Shown here: one piece after another, positions 1 through 6,794 of the stretch
Layout of the letters: every line of letters begins with the position of its first letter
Position numbering within the stretch: the first letter of the stretch is position 1
Assembly (NCBI GenBank): GCA_946479335.1
Contig: CAMLFP010000118.1
Location: forward strand, 1-14,006
Length of the DNA stretch: 14,006 bases
From: an uncultured Archangium sp.
GTDB lineage: Bacteria > Myxococcota > Myxococcia > Myxococcales > Myxococcaceae
Direction of reading: 5' to 3'
Notes under the pieces: model-generated
The model's input: only the letters and a program-made list of their open reading frames with translations
The model's database searches: none
What the model was told of the DNA's origin: nothing
Made by a program: the position numbers and the translations under genes

Positions 1-405
1 ATGAATCGACTCAGGTCGCCGTGCTGCGCGTGTTGCAGGCGCTTCAGCGCGGCAAGCTCCGAAGCCGGCGCGGCGCTTCATCCGCCCGATACGGGCGAGA
101 GGATCGCGCTGGAGAACGCCGGCTTGACCGTGTCGATGAATCGACTCAGGTCGCCGTGCTGCGCGTGTTGCAGGCGCTTCAGCGCGGCAAACTCCGAAGC
201 CGGCGCGACGCTTCACTCGCCCGACACGGGCGAGAGGATCACGCTGGAGAACACCGGCTTGACCGTGTCGATAAATCGACTCAGGTCGCCGTGCTGCGCG
301 TGCTGCAGGCGCTTCAGCGCGGCAAGCTCCGAAGCCGGCGCGGCGCTTCACTCGCCAGGCGAGGGCGAGACGATGACCGTGGAGAACAACGGCTTCACCG
401 AATCG
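1..405. repeat. Tandem repeat of about 135 bp derived from the exbD-like gene tail
   Basis: Three consecutive units start at 1, 136 and 271. Units 1 and 2 differ at only 7 of 135 positions by hand alignment. The first 77 bp of unit 3 (271-347) match unit 2 almost perfectly, while the rest of unit 3 (348-405) is the genuine 3' end of the minus-strand exbD-like gene and is clearly more divergent. Read on the minus strand in the exbD frame, each unit is a stop-terminated 44-codon segment ending in versions of FIDTVKPVFSSVILSPVSGE, which matches VIDSVKPLFSTVIVSPSPGE of the real gene. The unit is therefore a duplicated exbD tail plus about 77 bp of downstream flank. Six of the seven differences between units 1 and 2 change an amino acid in that frame, so protein-level constraint is not evident, and no start codon precedes each unit. 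The array begins mid-unit at the window edge and probably continues outside. Confidence 0.9.
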
Positions 406-779
406 ATGACACGGATCAGGTCGTCGTAGACCACGTCGTCCTCTGCGGAGATCTGGAGCGCGTCCAGCTCCGGGTGCGCGGCCTTCAACGCCGCGAGCCC
501 AGTCGTCAGTGCGGCGACGCGCAGCCGACCGTGTTCATCGCGTTGATGAACAATGCGCCACCGTTCCGCGCCTTCGTCCGTCACGCGGAGCTGATCCGCC
601 CGCAGCAGCACCACCACCGGTGTGCGCGGCGGATGGGGATCTTCGCAATTAATCCCGGGCCCTCGCACCTGGAGCTGCGACTGCGGCGCGAACGACACCG
701 TCGTCACCAGAAACAGAGTCAGTACGCCCAGCACCTCCGCGAGTGGACCCAACGTCAGCTCGCCCTCGCGTCGACCCAT
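348..779 (-). CDS. ExbD/TolR-like biopolymer transport protein
   Basis: A 143-residue protein with the ExbD/TolR layout: a short cytoplasmic N-terminus, one membrane helix (about residues 10-30, after the PLAEV motif) and a periplasmic domain ending in the family-typical region DLIRVIDSVKPLFSTVIVSP. ExbD/TolR proteins pair with ExbB/TolQ in the inner membrane and use the proton gradient to energise outer-membrane processes. The conserved membrane aspartate of the family (PLVDV context) appears here as Glu15, which is still acidic. The gene begins 34 bp after the C39/HExxH peptidase gene on the same strand, so the two may be co-transcribed. No exbB partner is visible, although the downstream side is cut off by the window edge. 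The stop codon falls inside repeat unit 3, and copies of its last codons follow in tandem. No clear Shine-Dalgarno site precedes the ATG. Confidence 0.75.
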   Translation of the reverse strand: MGRREGELTLGPLAEVLGVLTLFLVTTVSFAPQSQLQVRGPGINCEDPHPPRTPVVVLLRADQLRVTDEGAERWRIVHQRDEHGRLRVAALTTGLAALKAAHPELDALQISAEDDVVYDDLIRVIDSVKPLFSTVIVSPSPGE

Positions 780-813
780 GCGCGAGCCAGACAGCGCGCG
801 CGCCGTGCGGGTT

Positions 814-2127
814 TCACGAGCGCCGCTTGAGGCCCCTCACGAAGTCTTCGTAGTCGCGCTGCACCGATTCCACCGGCGCGCCCAGCACCTCTTCGAGCGC
901 GGTGTCCGCGTCCTTCAGCTCGAACGCGCGGCGCACGAAGCGCTGCAACAGCCCGCGCTCCTGCAACCAGAAGCACAGGTACCGCGCCTCGGCGTAATGC
1001 ACGCCGGTGTCGTCGTCGTAGAAGTCGTCGTCACTCAGCGCGGTGAGCTGCGCCAGCGTCGGTGCGCGCCGCGCCGCCAGCGCGCCTTGAATGTGCGGGA
1101 GCCGCCAGTTGATGCCGCCCGCAAAGTGCCCCTCGCGCTCCTGCGGTTGCTCGAAGAGCGAGCCCAGGCCCTCGTTGAGCCACGCCGGCGCGTCGCTCCA
1201 GTTCTCGTGCACGAAGGGGTGCACCAATTCGTGCGTCAACGTGCCGTAGCCGGGGCGCACGTTCATCACCAACGCCTCTCGCCCGGGGAGGTAGTAGCCG
1301 TACGGCGTGTCGGGGTTCATGCGGAACAGCTCGCGCGAGTACCTCACGTACGAGGGCGCGTCGGTGAAGAGCCACACCTCCTCCAGCGTCGACGGCGCGC
1401 GGGCGAAGAGGTCCTTGAGCAGCAGCCGCTTGGTCCACGAGACGACGCCGAGGCCCTTCTTCACGTCGGGGCCGATGATCAAGAACGGCGCCTCCCACGC
1501 GAGCTGGTAGCCCTTCGGCAGCGTGGGCTGGAGCGCCATCACGTGCTGCGCGACCTCCGCGGGAGACGGGCGCTCCGCGACGGGCACCCTGGGCACGCTC
1601 GCCGGCGCCGGCACCCGGAGGCGGATGAAGTTGAACTTCTTCGACTTCGGCGCAAACGCCATCAGCTTCAAGAACTCGGCGCGCTTCCACCGGTGGCGTT
1701 GCCCGTCGGCGGGGTCCTCCGCGATGACCTCGTCGGTCGCCGCGTCGTAGCCGGAGACCAGCCGGAAATGTTCGGTGGTGTCGGGCGACGCGTCGAAGTG
1801 CATGCACACGATGCTGGGCACGCCGCGCGCGAGGTCGTCGTACAGCGCCCGCCACTGCGTCTGCGCGTCGCTCTGGAACCACACCGGCCCCGGCTCGACG
1901 CCCAACGCCCGCAGCGCCGTCGCCAATTCATCGGCGTGCACCCCGCGGCCCTTCAGCGGCGAGAGGCCACTCACGTTGAAGACGTCGTCTTGCGAGAGGG
2001 CGGCGCCGGTGCGGCGCAGCGCCATCTCCACCGCGGCCTCGCCGCAGAAGTCTTCTTTCTGGGTCACGGAGGGGAAGCCATCGAGCTGCACCGAGGGCGA
2101 CGCGGCGAGAACGAGCGCGAGAAGCAT
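814..2127 (-). CDS. Exported two-domain peptidase: C39-like cysteine peptidase plus HExxH metallopeptidase domain
   Basis: A protein of 437 residues from the chosen start, which opens with a signal peptide (MLLALVLAASPSVQ). A longer reading from 2190 adds 21 residues but would put that hydrophobic segment internally, and a GAGAAG stretch lies just before the 2127 ATG. The first domain (about residues 20-180) looks like a papain-fold C39 peptidase: Gln23 and Cys28 in VTQKEDFCGEAA, His120 in EHFRLVSGYD, and Asp138 in the AEDP turn. The second domain (about 210-410) resembles the peptidase-MA / gluzincin group: HELVH at 299-303 gives two zinc ligands and the catalytic Glu, and NEG with Glu319 is the likely third ligand. 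Both catalytic sets look intact. C39 domains usually cleave double-glycine leaders or process exported proteins, but the substrate here is unknown. It is divergent from atpH and upstream of the exbD-like gene. Confidence 0.75.
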   Translation of the reverse strand: MLLALVLAASPSVQLDGFPSVTQKEDFCGEAAVEMALRRTGAALSQDDVFNVSGLSPLKGRGVHADELATALRALGVEPGPVWFQSDAQTQWRALYDDLARGVPSIVCMHFDASPDTTEHFRLVSGYDAATDEVIAEDPADGQRHRWKRAEFLKLMAFAPKSKKFNFIRLRVPAPASVPRVPVAERPSPAEVAQHVMALQPTLPKGYQLAWEAPFLIIGPDVKKGLGVVSWTKRLLLKDLFARAPSTLEEVWLFTDAPSYVRYSRELFRMNPDTPYGYYLPGREALVMNVRPGYGTLTHELVHPFVHENWSDAPAWLNEGLGSLFEQPQEREGHFAGGINWRLPHIQGALAARRAPTLAQLTALSDDDFYDDDTGVHYAEARYLCFWLQERGLLQRFVRRAFELKDADTALEEVLGAPVESVQRDYEDFVRGLKRRS

Positions 2128-2213
2128 GGCTTCTCGAACGCCCCGGGCCCGCGCGGGGGTTCCGCTCGATGGCATTGGCGACTGTGGCACTTCGGTGCTA
2201 GGCGCGCCGCGCC

Positions 2214-2753
2214 ATGTCGAACGTCCCCGTCGCCCGTCGCTACGCCCGTGCCCTCCTCGACGCCGCTGGAGCCAACGCTGACGCCGTGCTGGAGCAGCTC
2301 TCCGGCCTCGCCAGCTTCTTCAGCGAGCAGAAGGAGCTCTTCGAGGCGGCCTCCAACCCGACGCAGACGCGCACGCAGCGCATGGCGGTGGTCGACGCGG
2401 TCATCGCCTCGTCGCCCGGCCTGACGCCGGTGCTGGCGAACCTCCTCAAGCTCCTCACCGACCGCAACCGCTTCGCCGCGCTGCCCGACCTCGCCCGCTC
2501 GTACCGCGAGCTGGTCGACGCGCGCATGGGCCGCGTGCGCGGCAAGGTCGCCTCCGCCGTGAAGATGGGTGACGCGCAGGTCGCGGCGCTCAAGAAGCAG
2601 CTCGAGGCCCTCACCCAGCGCAGCGTGGTGCTGGAGACCTCGGTCGATGCCTCCCTGCTCGGCGGGGTGGTGGCCACCGTCGGCAGCCACCAGTTCGATG
2701 GCTCGCTGCGCTCGCAGCTCAACGAGCTGGGCCGCACGCTGACGCAGCGCTGA
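2214..2753 (+). CDS. atpH: ATP synthase F1 subunit delta
   Basis: A 179-residue protein of normal family length. The N-terminus MSNVPVARRYARALLDAA is the hallmark start of the delta/OSCP family, followed by an all-helical N-terminal domain (to about residue 105) and the C-terminal region beginning near VRGKVASAVKMGDAQ. Delta joins the peripheral stalk (b subunits) to the top of the alpha/beta hexamer of F1 at the inner membrane. The ATG at 2214 is chosen because it gives the family start, although no clear Shine-Dalgarno sequence precedes it. Unusually, no other atp gene adjoins it: upstream is a divergent peptidase gene 86 bp away and downstream an unrelated peptidase. In many bacteria atpH sits between atpF and atpA, so in this organism the ATP synthase genes must be split or atpH relocated. 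The C-terminal codons also form a terminator-like hairpin. Confidence 0.93.
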   Translation: MSNVPVARRYARALLDAAGANADAVLEQLSGLASFFSEQKELFEAASNPTQTRTQRMAVVDAVIASSPGLTPVLANLLKLLTDRNRFAALPDLARSYRELVDARMGRVRGKVASAVKMGDAQVAALKKQLEALTQRSVVLETSVDASLLGGVVATVGSHQFDGSLRSQLNELGRTLTQR

Positions 2754-2758
2754 TTTTT
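2737..2758 (+). terminator. Possible intrinsic terminator at the atpH end
   Basis: A CGCTG-ACG-CAGCG hairpin (2737-2749) overlaps the last atpH codons and is followed, four bases later, by TTTTT (2754-2758). The stem is only 5 bp and the T tract is short and offset, so this is a modest candidate. It would separate atpH from the downstream peptidase gene. Confidence 0.4.
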
Positions 2759-2827
2759 CTCACCCGTCGCAAATCTCCACGCCTCGACACGCAACTTTTG
2801 GCCGGCAATTGGCTACAACTGCTGGCA

Positions 2828-3988
2828 ATGAGTACGCGCATCGGTGGTTTCAAGGCGCAGGAAGTCTCCACTCCGAGAGGCACCCCGGCGAAGACGCCGG
2901 AAGTGGCTGCGGAGAAGGCCTCCTCGGGTTGGTCAACGTCGAACAAGGCGCGCCGCGAGGTGACGGGCCGTGGGCCCGCGCTGAACGTGCCGCAGCCCGC
3001 CCCTGAGCAGCGCCTGTTGCGCGCCGGCCAGTCGGGCGAAGACGTCCGCGCGATGCAGAAGCAGCTGGGCATCACCGCCTCGGGCACCTTCGACGCGCCC
3101 ACGCTCCGCGCCGTGAAGGACTTCCAGGCCGCGCACAACCTCAAGGTCGACGGCCTCGTGGGGCCGAAGACGATGGCCGCGCTGGCCGCCGCGTCGCGCC
3201 CGCAGACGCCGCAGGTGCCCACGCGCGCGCCGCAGATCGCGGTGCAGCAGCCGCAGCCCCAGACGCACGTGACGACGCCCGCGCGCCTCGAGACGCCCCC
3301 GGAGAAGCCGACCGTCAGCGTCGCCCCCTCCACCACCAGCCACGGCGTCAGCGACGCGGCCCTCGGTGACCCCACGGCGCGCCTCGCGATGGCGCGGCAG
3401 ATTACGAAGCCCCTCGGGTCGGCGACGCAGGCCGACGTCGACGCGGTCGTCTCCGAGGTCTCGCGCATGCCGCTCTCGGAGCTGCGCGACCTGCAGAAGG
3501 CGGGCATCAACTTCGTCGCCTGCCGTGACTCGGTGGCCGACGCGTACCCCTACCTCGCGAAGGAGCACCCGCGCGGGTGGCCTCCGGGCAAAGGGTGGAC
3601 GGACGTGCCCGGCGCGTACATGCCCAACGAGAAGTCGGTGGTGGTCGCCACGCGCGACGCGCCCGGCGGTGGGCGCATGGTCTTCCCCTCCGGTGACAAG
3701 CACGGCTCGGCGAGCCTCGCGTGGCACGAAGGCGGGCACGCGGTCGACGCGGCGCGCAGCTACCCCAGCCTCCACGACGCGGCTTTCCAGACGGCGTACC
3801 AGGCCGACCTCGCCAGCGCGCACCTCGGCGCGTACTACACGCAAGGTGGCGACGCGGGCCCCTCGGAGGCCTACGCGGAGTCGCACGCGCTCTACCTGTC
3901 GGGAGACCCCACCGGTGAAGGCGCCCGCGCCTTCCCGAAGATGATGGACTACTGGAAGAACAAGTACGCCGCGGGAGCCCCGTCATGA
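2828..3988 (+). CDS. Peptidoglycan-binding, anthrax-lethal-factor-like zinc metallopeptidase
   Basis: A 386-residue protein. Residues about 61-120 form a peptidoglycan-binding domain of the PG_binding_1 type: GQSGEDVRAMQKQLGI, then GTFDAPTLRAVKDFQ and DGLVGPKTMAAL. A Pro/Gln/Thr-rich linker follows (to about 190). The C-terminal domain carries a zinc site: HEGGH at 300-304 followed by AVD, and EAYAE at 347-351. Spacing and pattern resemble the M34 / anthrax lethal factor catalytic domain, in which an EFFAE motif supplies the third zinc ligand. No classical signal peptide is seen at the N-terminus, so its export route is unclear. The ATG at 2828 is preferred over one 30 bp upstream because MSTRIGGFK is a more natural start; neither has a good Shine-Dalgarno. 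Its stop overlaps the start of a 66-residue partner (ATGA). A cell-wall-targeted secreted protease or toxin is a reasonable inference; the substrate is unknown. Confidence 0.7.
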   Translation: MSTRIGGFKAQEVSTPRGTPAKTPEVAAEKASSGWSTSNKARREVTGRGPALNVPQPAPEQRLLRAGQSGEDVRAMQKQLGITASGTFDAPTLRAVKDFQAAHNLKVDGLVGPKTMAALAAASRPQTPQVPTRAPQIAVQQPQPQTHVTTPARLETPPEKPTVSVAPSTTSHGVSDAALGDPTARLAMARQITKPLGSATQADVDAVVSEVSRMPLSELRDLQKAGINFVACRDSVADAYPYLAKEHPRGWPPGKGWTDVPGAYMPNEKSVVVATRDAPGGGRMVFPSGDKHGSASLAWHEGGHAVDAARSYPSLHDAAFQTAYQADLASAHLGAYYTQGGDAGPSEAYAESHALYLSGDPTGEGARAFPKMMDYWKNKYAAGAPS

Positions 3989-4185
3989 GCAACCACATCG
4001 GCCAGGCCACCATGCGCCCCGACGGCACGCTGGAGCTCAAGCTCCGCGCCACCGGCCCCGGCGGCATGTTCGGCGACGCGCTCGTCACCTACGCGCCCAG
4101 CGATGAGAACTACCAGAAGGTGCTGCAGCACCTGGGCGGCCTCAAGCCCGGTGAAGTGAAGCCGGTGCCGCCCTTCGAGAGTTGA
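3985..4185 (+). CDS. Small protein translationally coupled to the lethal-factor-like peptidase
   Basis: A 66-residue soluble protein (MSNHIGQATMRPDGTLELKL...), with no cysteine, no membrane segment and no signal peptide. The start codon overlaps the stop of the upstream peptidase gene as ATGA, a layout typical of translational coupling and co-expression in fixed proportion. Codon use matches its neighbours (strong G/C at third positions), and the sequence is not low-complexity: a predicted beta-rich N-terminal half (TLELKLRATGPGG) is followed by a likely helix (ENYQKVLQHLGGL) and a Pro-rich tail. I cannot assign a family. Given the pairing with a peptidase, an inhibitor, immunity protein or chaperone role is possible but only inferred. 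Its TGA directly abuts the stop of the opposing zinc-ribbon gene. Confidence 0.75.
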   Translation: MSNHIGQATMRPDGTLELKLRATGPGGMFGDALVTYAPSDENYQKVLQHLGGLKPGEVKPVPPFES

Positions 4186-4896
4186 TCAGCGCCGCGCCAT
4201 CACCCACAGCGCCAACACCGCCAGCACCAGCACCACGCCCGCCCCCACGAGGGTGACGATGCGCCGGCGGCGCTCCAGCGTGTCGTCGGGCGCGCCGTAG
4301 CTCATCGGCACCGACGCCAGCCGCAGCACGTCTTCTCGCCCTTGCGCGGCGATGGGGTCTTCGGGCACGGCCACCAGACGCAGCCGGTACAGGCGGCCCA
4401 CCGCGGCCAGCGCGTCGAGCTGCTGCGCCTTGCGTCGCACCTGCGCGTGCTTCGCCTCGTTGCCCCAGTCGCGCAGGAGCCCGAGCCATTCTTCGCGCAA
4501 CCAGCGCGGCGGGTGGGCCAGCGTCTCGTCGTAGCCCTCGAAGCGCACGCCGCAGTGCGGGCACTCGGGCGCGCCGGTGCGCGGGCTGATGCAGCGCGGG
4601 CACACCGTGTCGGGCGCGAGGAAGGGCTCGGGTTGCTCCGCGGCCAGCGCCGCCTTGTTGACGGCCTCGTGGCCCGCCGTGCGCAGCACCACCACGTTGC
4701 TGGCGCCCTCCACCGACGCCAGCGACACGCGCGGCGGCGCCGAGAAGGCCACCGCTCCCGGCGCGGCCAACGCCCGCGGCTCCTCGGAGCGCGACTCCGC
4801 GCCGCACGCCGCGCACGTCACCACCAACACCGCACCTTCGACGCGGAACTGGCTCACCGGCAACAGGCGCTCGCAGTGCGGGCACAGGATCTTCAC
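4186..4896 (-). CDS. Zinc-ribbon protein with a C-terminal membrane anchor
   Basis: A 236-residue protein starting at GTG (4896), supported by an AAAGG-type ribosome site about six bases upstream. The N-terminus has a zinc-ribbon-like set of two CxxC pairs (Cys5/Cys8 and Cys28/Cys31). A second set follows at Cys99/Cys102 and Cys112/Cys115 (CPRC ... CPHCG), so two treble-clef or ribbon zinc sites are likely. A middle segment rich in Trp, Arg and Leu (about 125-175) precedes a single hydrophobic helix at about 213-232, ending MARR. The protein is thus probably inner-membrane, tail-anchored, with its zinc sites in the cytoplasm. No enzymatic motif is seen, and family and function are not recognised. 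The gene converges on the 66-residue ORF with adjacent stop codons. Confidence 0.75.
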   Translation of the reverse strand: MKILCPHCERLLPVSQFRVEGAVLVVTCAACGAESRSEEPRALAAPGAVAFSAPPRVSLASVEGASNVVVLRTAGHEAVNKAALAAEQPEPFLAPDTVCPRCISPRTGAPECPHCGVRFEGYDETLAHPPRWLREEWLGLLRDWGNEAKHAQVRRKAQQLDALAAVGRLYRLRLVAVPEDPIAAQGREDVLRLASVPMSYGAPDDTLERRRRIVTLVGAGVVLVLAVLALWVMARR

Positions 4897-5071
4897 GCCG
4901 CCTTTCTACACCGGCGCGCGGCTGGGGTTCAGCGCAGGATCCACCGGCTCTCCGTCGAGGCCCCGCGAGGAAGAAAGTCGCGGCGACGCAGCGGGCCGCG
5001 AAGCCGAAGACACAGGCGCGCCGCTGAACGGTGGTAGGACCTACACACCCTCACCTTCCCCCGGAGTTTTC
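4897..5071. promoter_or_regulatory. Divergent intergenic region with a small palindrome
   Basis: This 175-bp gap lies between the divergently transcribed zinc-ribbon gene and the Cys-rich lipoprotein gene, so it should hold both promoters. A perfect inverted repeat GTAGG-A-CCTAC occupies 5034-5044, about 28 bp before the lipoprotein ATG. No convincing -35/-10 pair was found. A GGAG ribosome site at 5063-5066 supports the lipoprotein start at 5072. Confidence 0.35.
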
Positions 5072-6184
5072 ATGCGCCGTGTCCTCCTCGCCGTTGCGGC
5101 CCTCACCGCGGCCTCGTGCTTCCAGGCCGTCACTGAAGCCGAGTGCCTGCGCGACACCGACTGCGACGCCGGGCGGTGCTTCGACGGCGTCTGCACCTCG
5201 GGCGCGGTGGGCGGCGGCAGCGCCACGGCGGGCGGAGGTTCACAGGCTGGCGGCAGCGCGACGGGCGGCGGCGGGCAGGCGATGGGCGGCGGCGCGCAGA
5301 ACACCGGTGGTGGCGCAGCGGGCGGAGGCAACGCCGGCGGCGCGGGCGGCGGCACCACCACCTGTGCCGGGTGCACCTCGGCGCTCGGCTGCCAGGCCGG
5401 CGACACCGTGCTGGCGTGCGGGAGCGGCGGCGCCCAGTGCACCCCCTGCAACCTCGGCGAACAATGCGTCAACGGCGCGTGCGTGATGACCGCGTGCGGG
5501 CCCCAGTCGTGCAATGGCTGCTGCCTGCAGGGCGTGTGCGTACCGCCCTCGTCGCAGTCGGGCTTCGCGTGCGGCGCCAGCGGCGCGATGTGCATGCAGT
5601 GCCCGCAGGGTTCCAGCTGCGTCAACGGGAGCTGCCAGATGTCGAGCTGCGCCTCGACGTGCAACGGGTGCTGCGACGCCTCCGGGCAGTGCCGCGGCGG
5701 TGGCAACGTGCTGGCGTGCGGCTCCGGCGGCGCGATGTGCCAGCTGTGCCCGCAGGGCTCGAGCTGCAGCAACGGCGCGTGCACGCCGCTGGTGGGCGCT
5801 GACGGCGGCACCACGCTGCACCCCGCGGGCGCGCCGTGCACCAGCTCCGCGCAGTGCCAACCGCCGCAGAATGGCCAGTGCATCCCCGAGGCGCTGCCGG
5901 GTGGCCAGAGCACCGGCTACACCGGCGGCTACTGCACGCGGCCGTGCGGCGGCGCGGGCTGCGGCGGCAACGCGGTGTGCATCACCGACATCATCCTCGG
6001 CACCTCGCAGTCGACGTGCCGCCAGCGCTGCGGAGGCTCGAGCCCGACGCCGTGCCGCACCGGCTACGTGTGCCAGCCCACCGTCAACGGCGAGAGCTAC
6101 TGCCGGCCCGACTGCAACAACGGCGGGCTGCTGGCCACGTGCGGGCAAAACCAGTCGTGCACCGCCGCGGGGACGTGCCAATAA
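5072..6184 (+). CDS. Cysteine-rich repeat lipoprotein
   Basis: A 370-residue predicted lipoprotein. The signal peptide MRRVLLAVAALTAASC ends in a lipobox (AASC) with Cys16 as the lipid-bearing residue. A GGAG five bases upstream supports the ATG at 5072. A Cys-containing segment (EAECLRDTDCDAGRCFDGVC) is followed by a Gly/Ser/Ala linker (about 48-92), then repeats of about 45-50 residues built on GxxLACGSGGAxCxxCPQGSSCxNGxC with interposed CNGCC. The C-terminal third has more irregular Cys pairs (GYCTRPC, RCGGSSPTPC). By hand count there are 49 Cys: one acylated and 48 left, an even number compatible with full disulfide pairing outside the cytoplasm. Such Cys-rich lipoproteins are common in myxobacteria. 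It is likely surface or periplasmic, with unknown ligand, and heads a tight gene run with the next two. Confidence 0.85.
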   Translation: MRRVLLAVAALTAASCFQAVTEAECLRDTDCDAGRCFDGVCTSGAVGGGSATAGGGSQAGGSATGGGGQAMGGGAQNTGGGAAGGGNAGGAGGGTTTCAGCTSALGCQAGDTVLACGSGGAQCTPCNLGEQCVNGACVMTACGPQSCNGCCLQGVCVPPSSQSGFACGASGAMCMQCPQGSSCVNGSCQMSSCASTCNGCCDASGQCRGGGNVLACGSGGAMCQLCPQGSSCSNGACTPLVGADGGTTLHPAGAPCTSSAQCQPPQNGQCIPEALPGGQSTGYTGGYCTRPCGGAGCGGNAVCITDIILGTSQSTCRQRCGGSSPTPCRTGYVCQPTVNGESYCRPDCNNGGLLATCGQNQSCTAAGTCQ

Positions 6185-6190
6185 GGGCCC

Positions 6191-6790
6191 ATGCTGACGC
6201 TGCTGTTGCTCCTCGCGCAGGCGCCGCACCTCCTCGCCGCTGACGCCGAGGCGGCCCGGCTGCAGGGCGCCGCGCAGTGGGCGAAGACGCACCAGCCGCA
6301 GTTGTCGGCGAAGGCCGCGCGCGACGTGGCCGACTGCGTGGAGCTCCCCGCCGTGCCGGAGACCGGCTGCGCCCAGCCCGCGAAGCTGTGCCGGCTGCAC
6401 GAAGGTGACGACGGCAGCTCGGGCACGCGGCGCGAGTCGCTCTCGTTCTTCCTCGCCGGGCACGAGACGAAGCCGGTGCGCGTGTGGTGGGCCGCGACCT
6501 ACGAGCCGCCGGTGGCCGAGTGCGAGCCGCCGGAGCAGCTCCTCCATCACACCACGCCCGAGGAGCGCGAGGCCGAGCTCGCCGCGTGGCACGCCAGGCA
6601 CTCGAAGGAGTACGCGCTGTGCCTGACGCGCCTCAAGAAGAAGGCCGCGGCCGACGCCGAAGAGGCCAGCTGCGATGTGGTGCTGGTCAACGCGTGCCGC
6701 GCCGAGGCGTTCGTCACCTGCAAGACGAAGAACCTCCGCAAGCGCATCGCGGCGCTCGAGCCGCTGCACCGCGTGTCGTTCGAGAAGTAG
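6191..6790 (+). CDS. Small exported protein of unknown function
   Basis: A 199-residue protein starting six bases after the lipoprotein stop, so it is almost certainly co-transcribed. The N-terminus MLTLLLLLAQAPHLLA is a hydrophobic signal-peptide-like segment without a lipobox, giving a periplasmic or secreted product. Eight Cys (49, 60, 67, 111, 144, 161, 169, 177) could form four disulfides. The sequence is charged and probably helical in the second half (EEREAELAAWHARHSKEY, LKKKAAADAEEA). No recognisable domain or catalytic motif was found. Its position between the Cys-rich lipoprotein and a membrane peptidase hints at an envelope role. The short bases before the ATG (AAGGGCCC) offer a weak ribosome site. 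Confidence 0.75.
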   Translation: MLTLLLLLAQAPHLLAADAEAARLQGAAQWAKTHQPQLSAKAARDVADCVELPAVPETGCAQPAKLCRLHEGDDGSSGTRRESLSFFLAGHETKPVRVWWAATYEPPVAECEPPEQLLHHTTPEEREAELAAWHARHSKEYALCLTRLKKKAAADAEEASCDVVLVNACRAEAFVTCKTKNLRKRIAALEPLHRVSFEK

Positions 6791-6794
6791 CGCC

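Noticed and set aside
1..429. Plus-strand 142-codon ORF with three 45-residue Cys-containing repeats
   Set aside because: It is the antisense reading of the exbD-tail repeat array; a 135-bp period automatically gives a repeating translation. No ribosome site, and it ends inside the exbD-like gene.
2187..2201. Sigma-54-like TGGCAC ... GC upstream of atpH
   Set aside because: The GG-to-GC spacing is one base short of the required distance, and atpH is a housekeeping gene.
622..2424. Plus-strand 600-codon open frame
   Set aside because: It is Arg/His/Val-rich and antisense to the C39/HExxH peptidase gene, typical of shadow frames in GC-rich DNA; it also runs into atpH out of frame.
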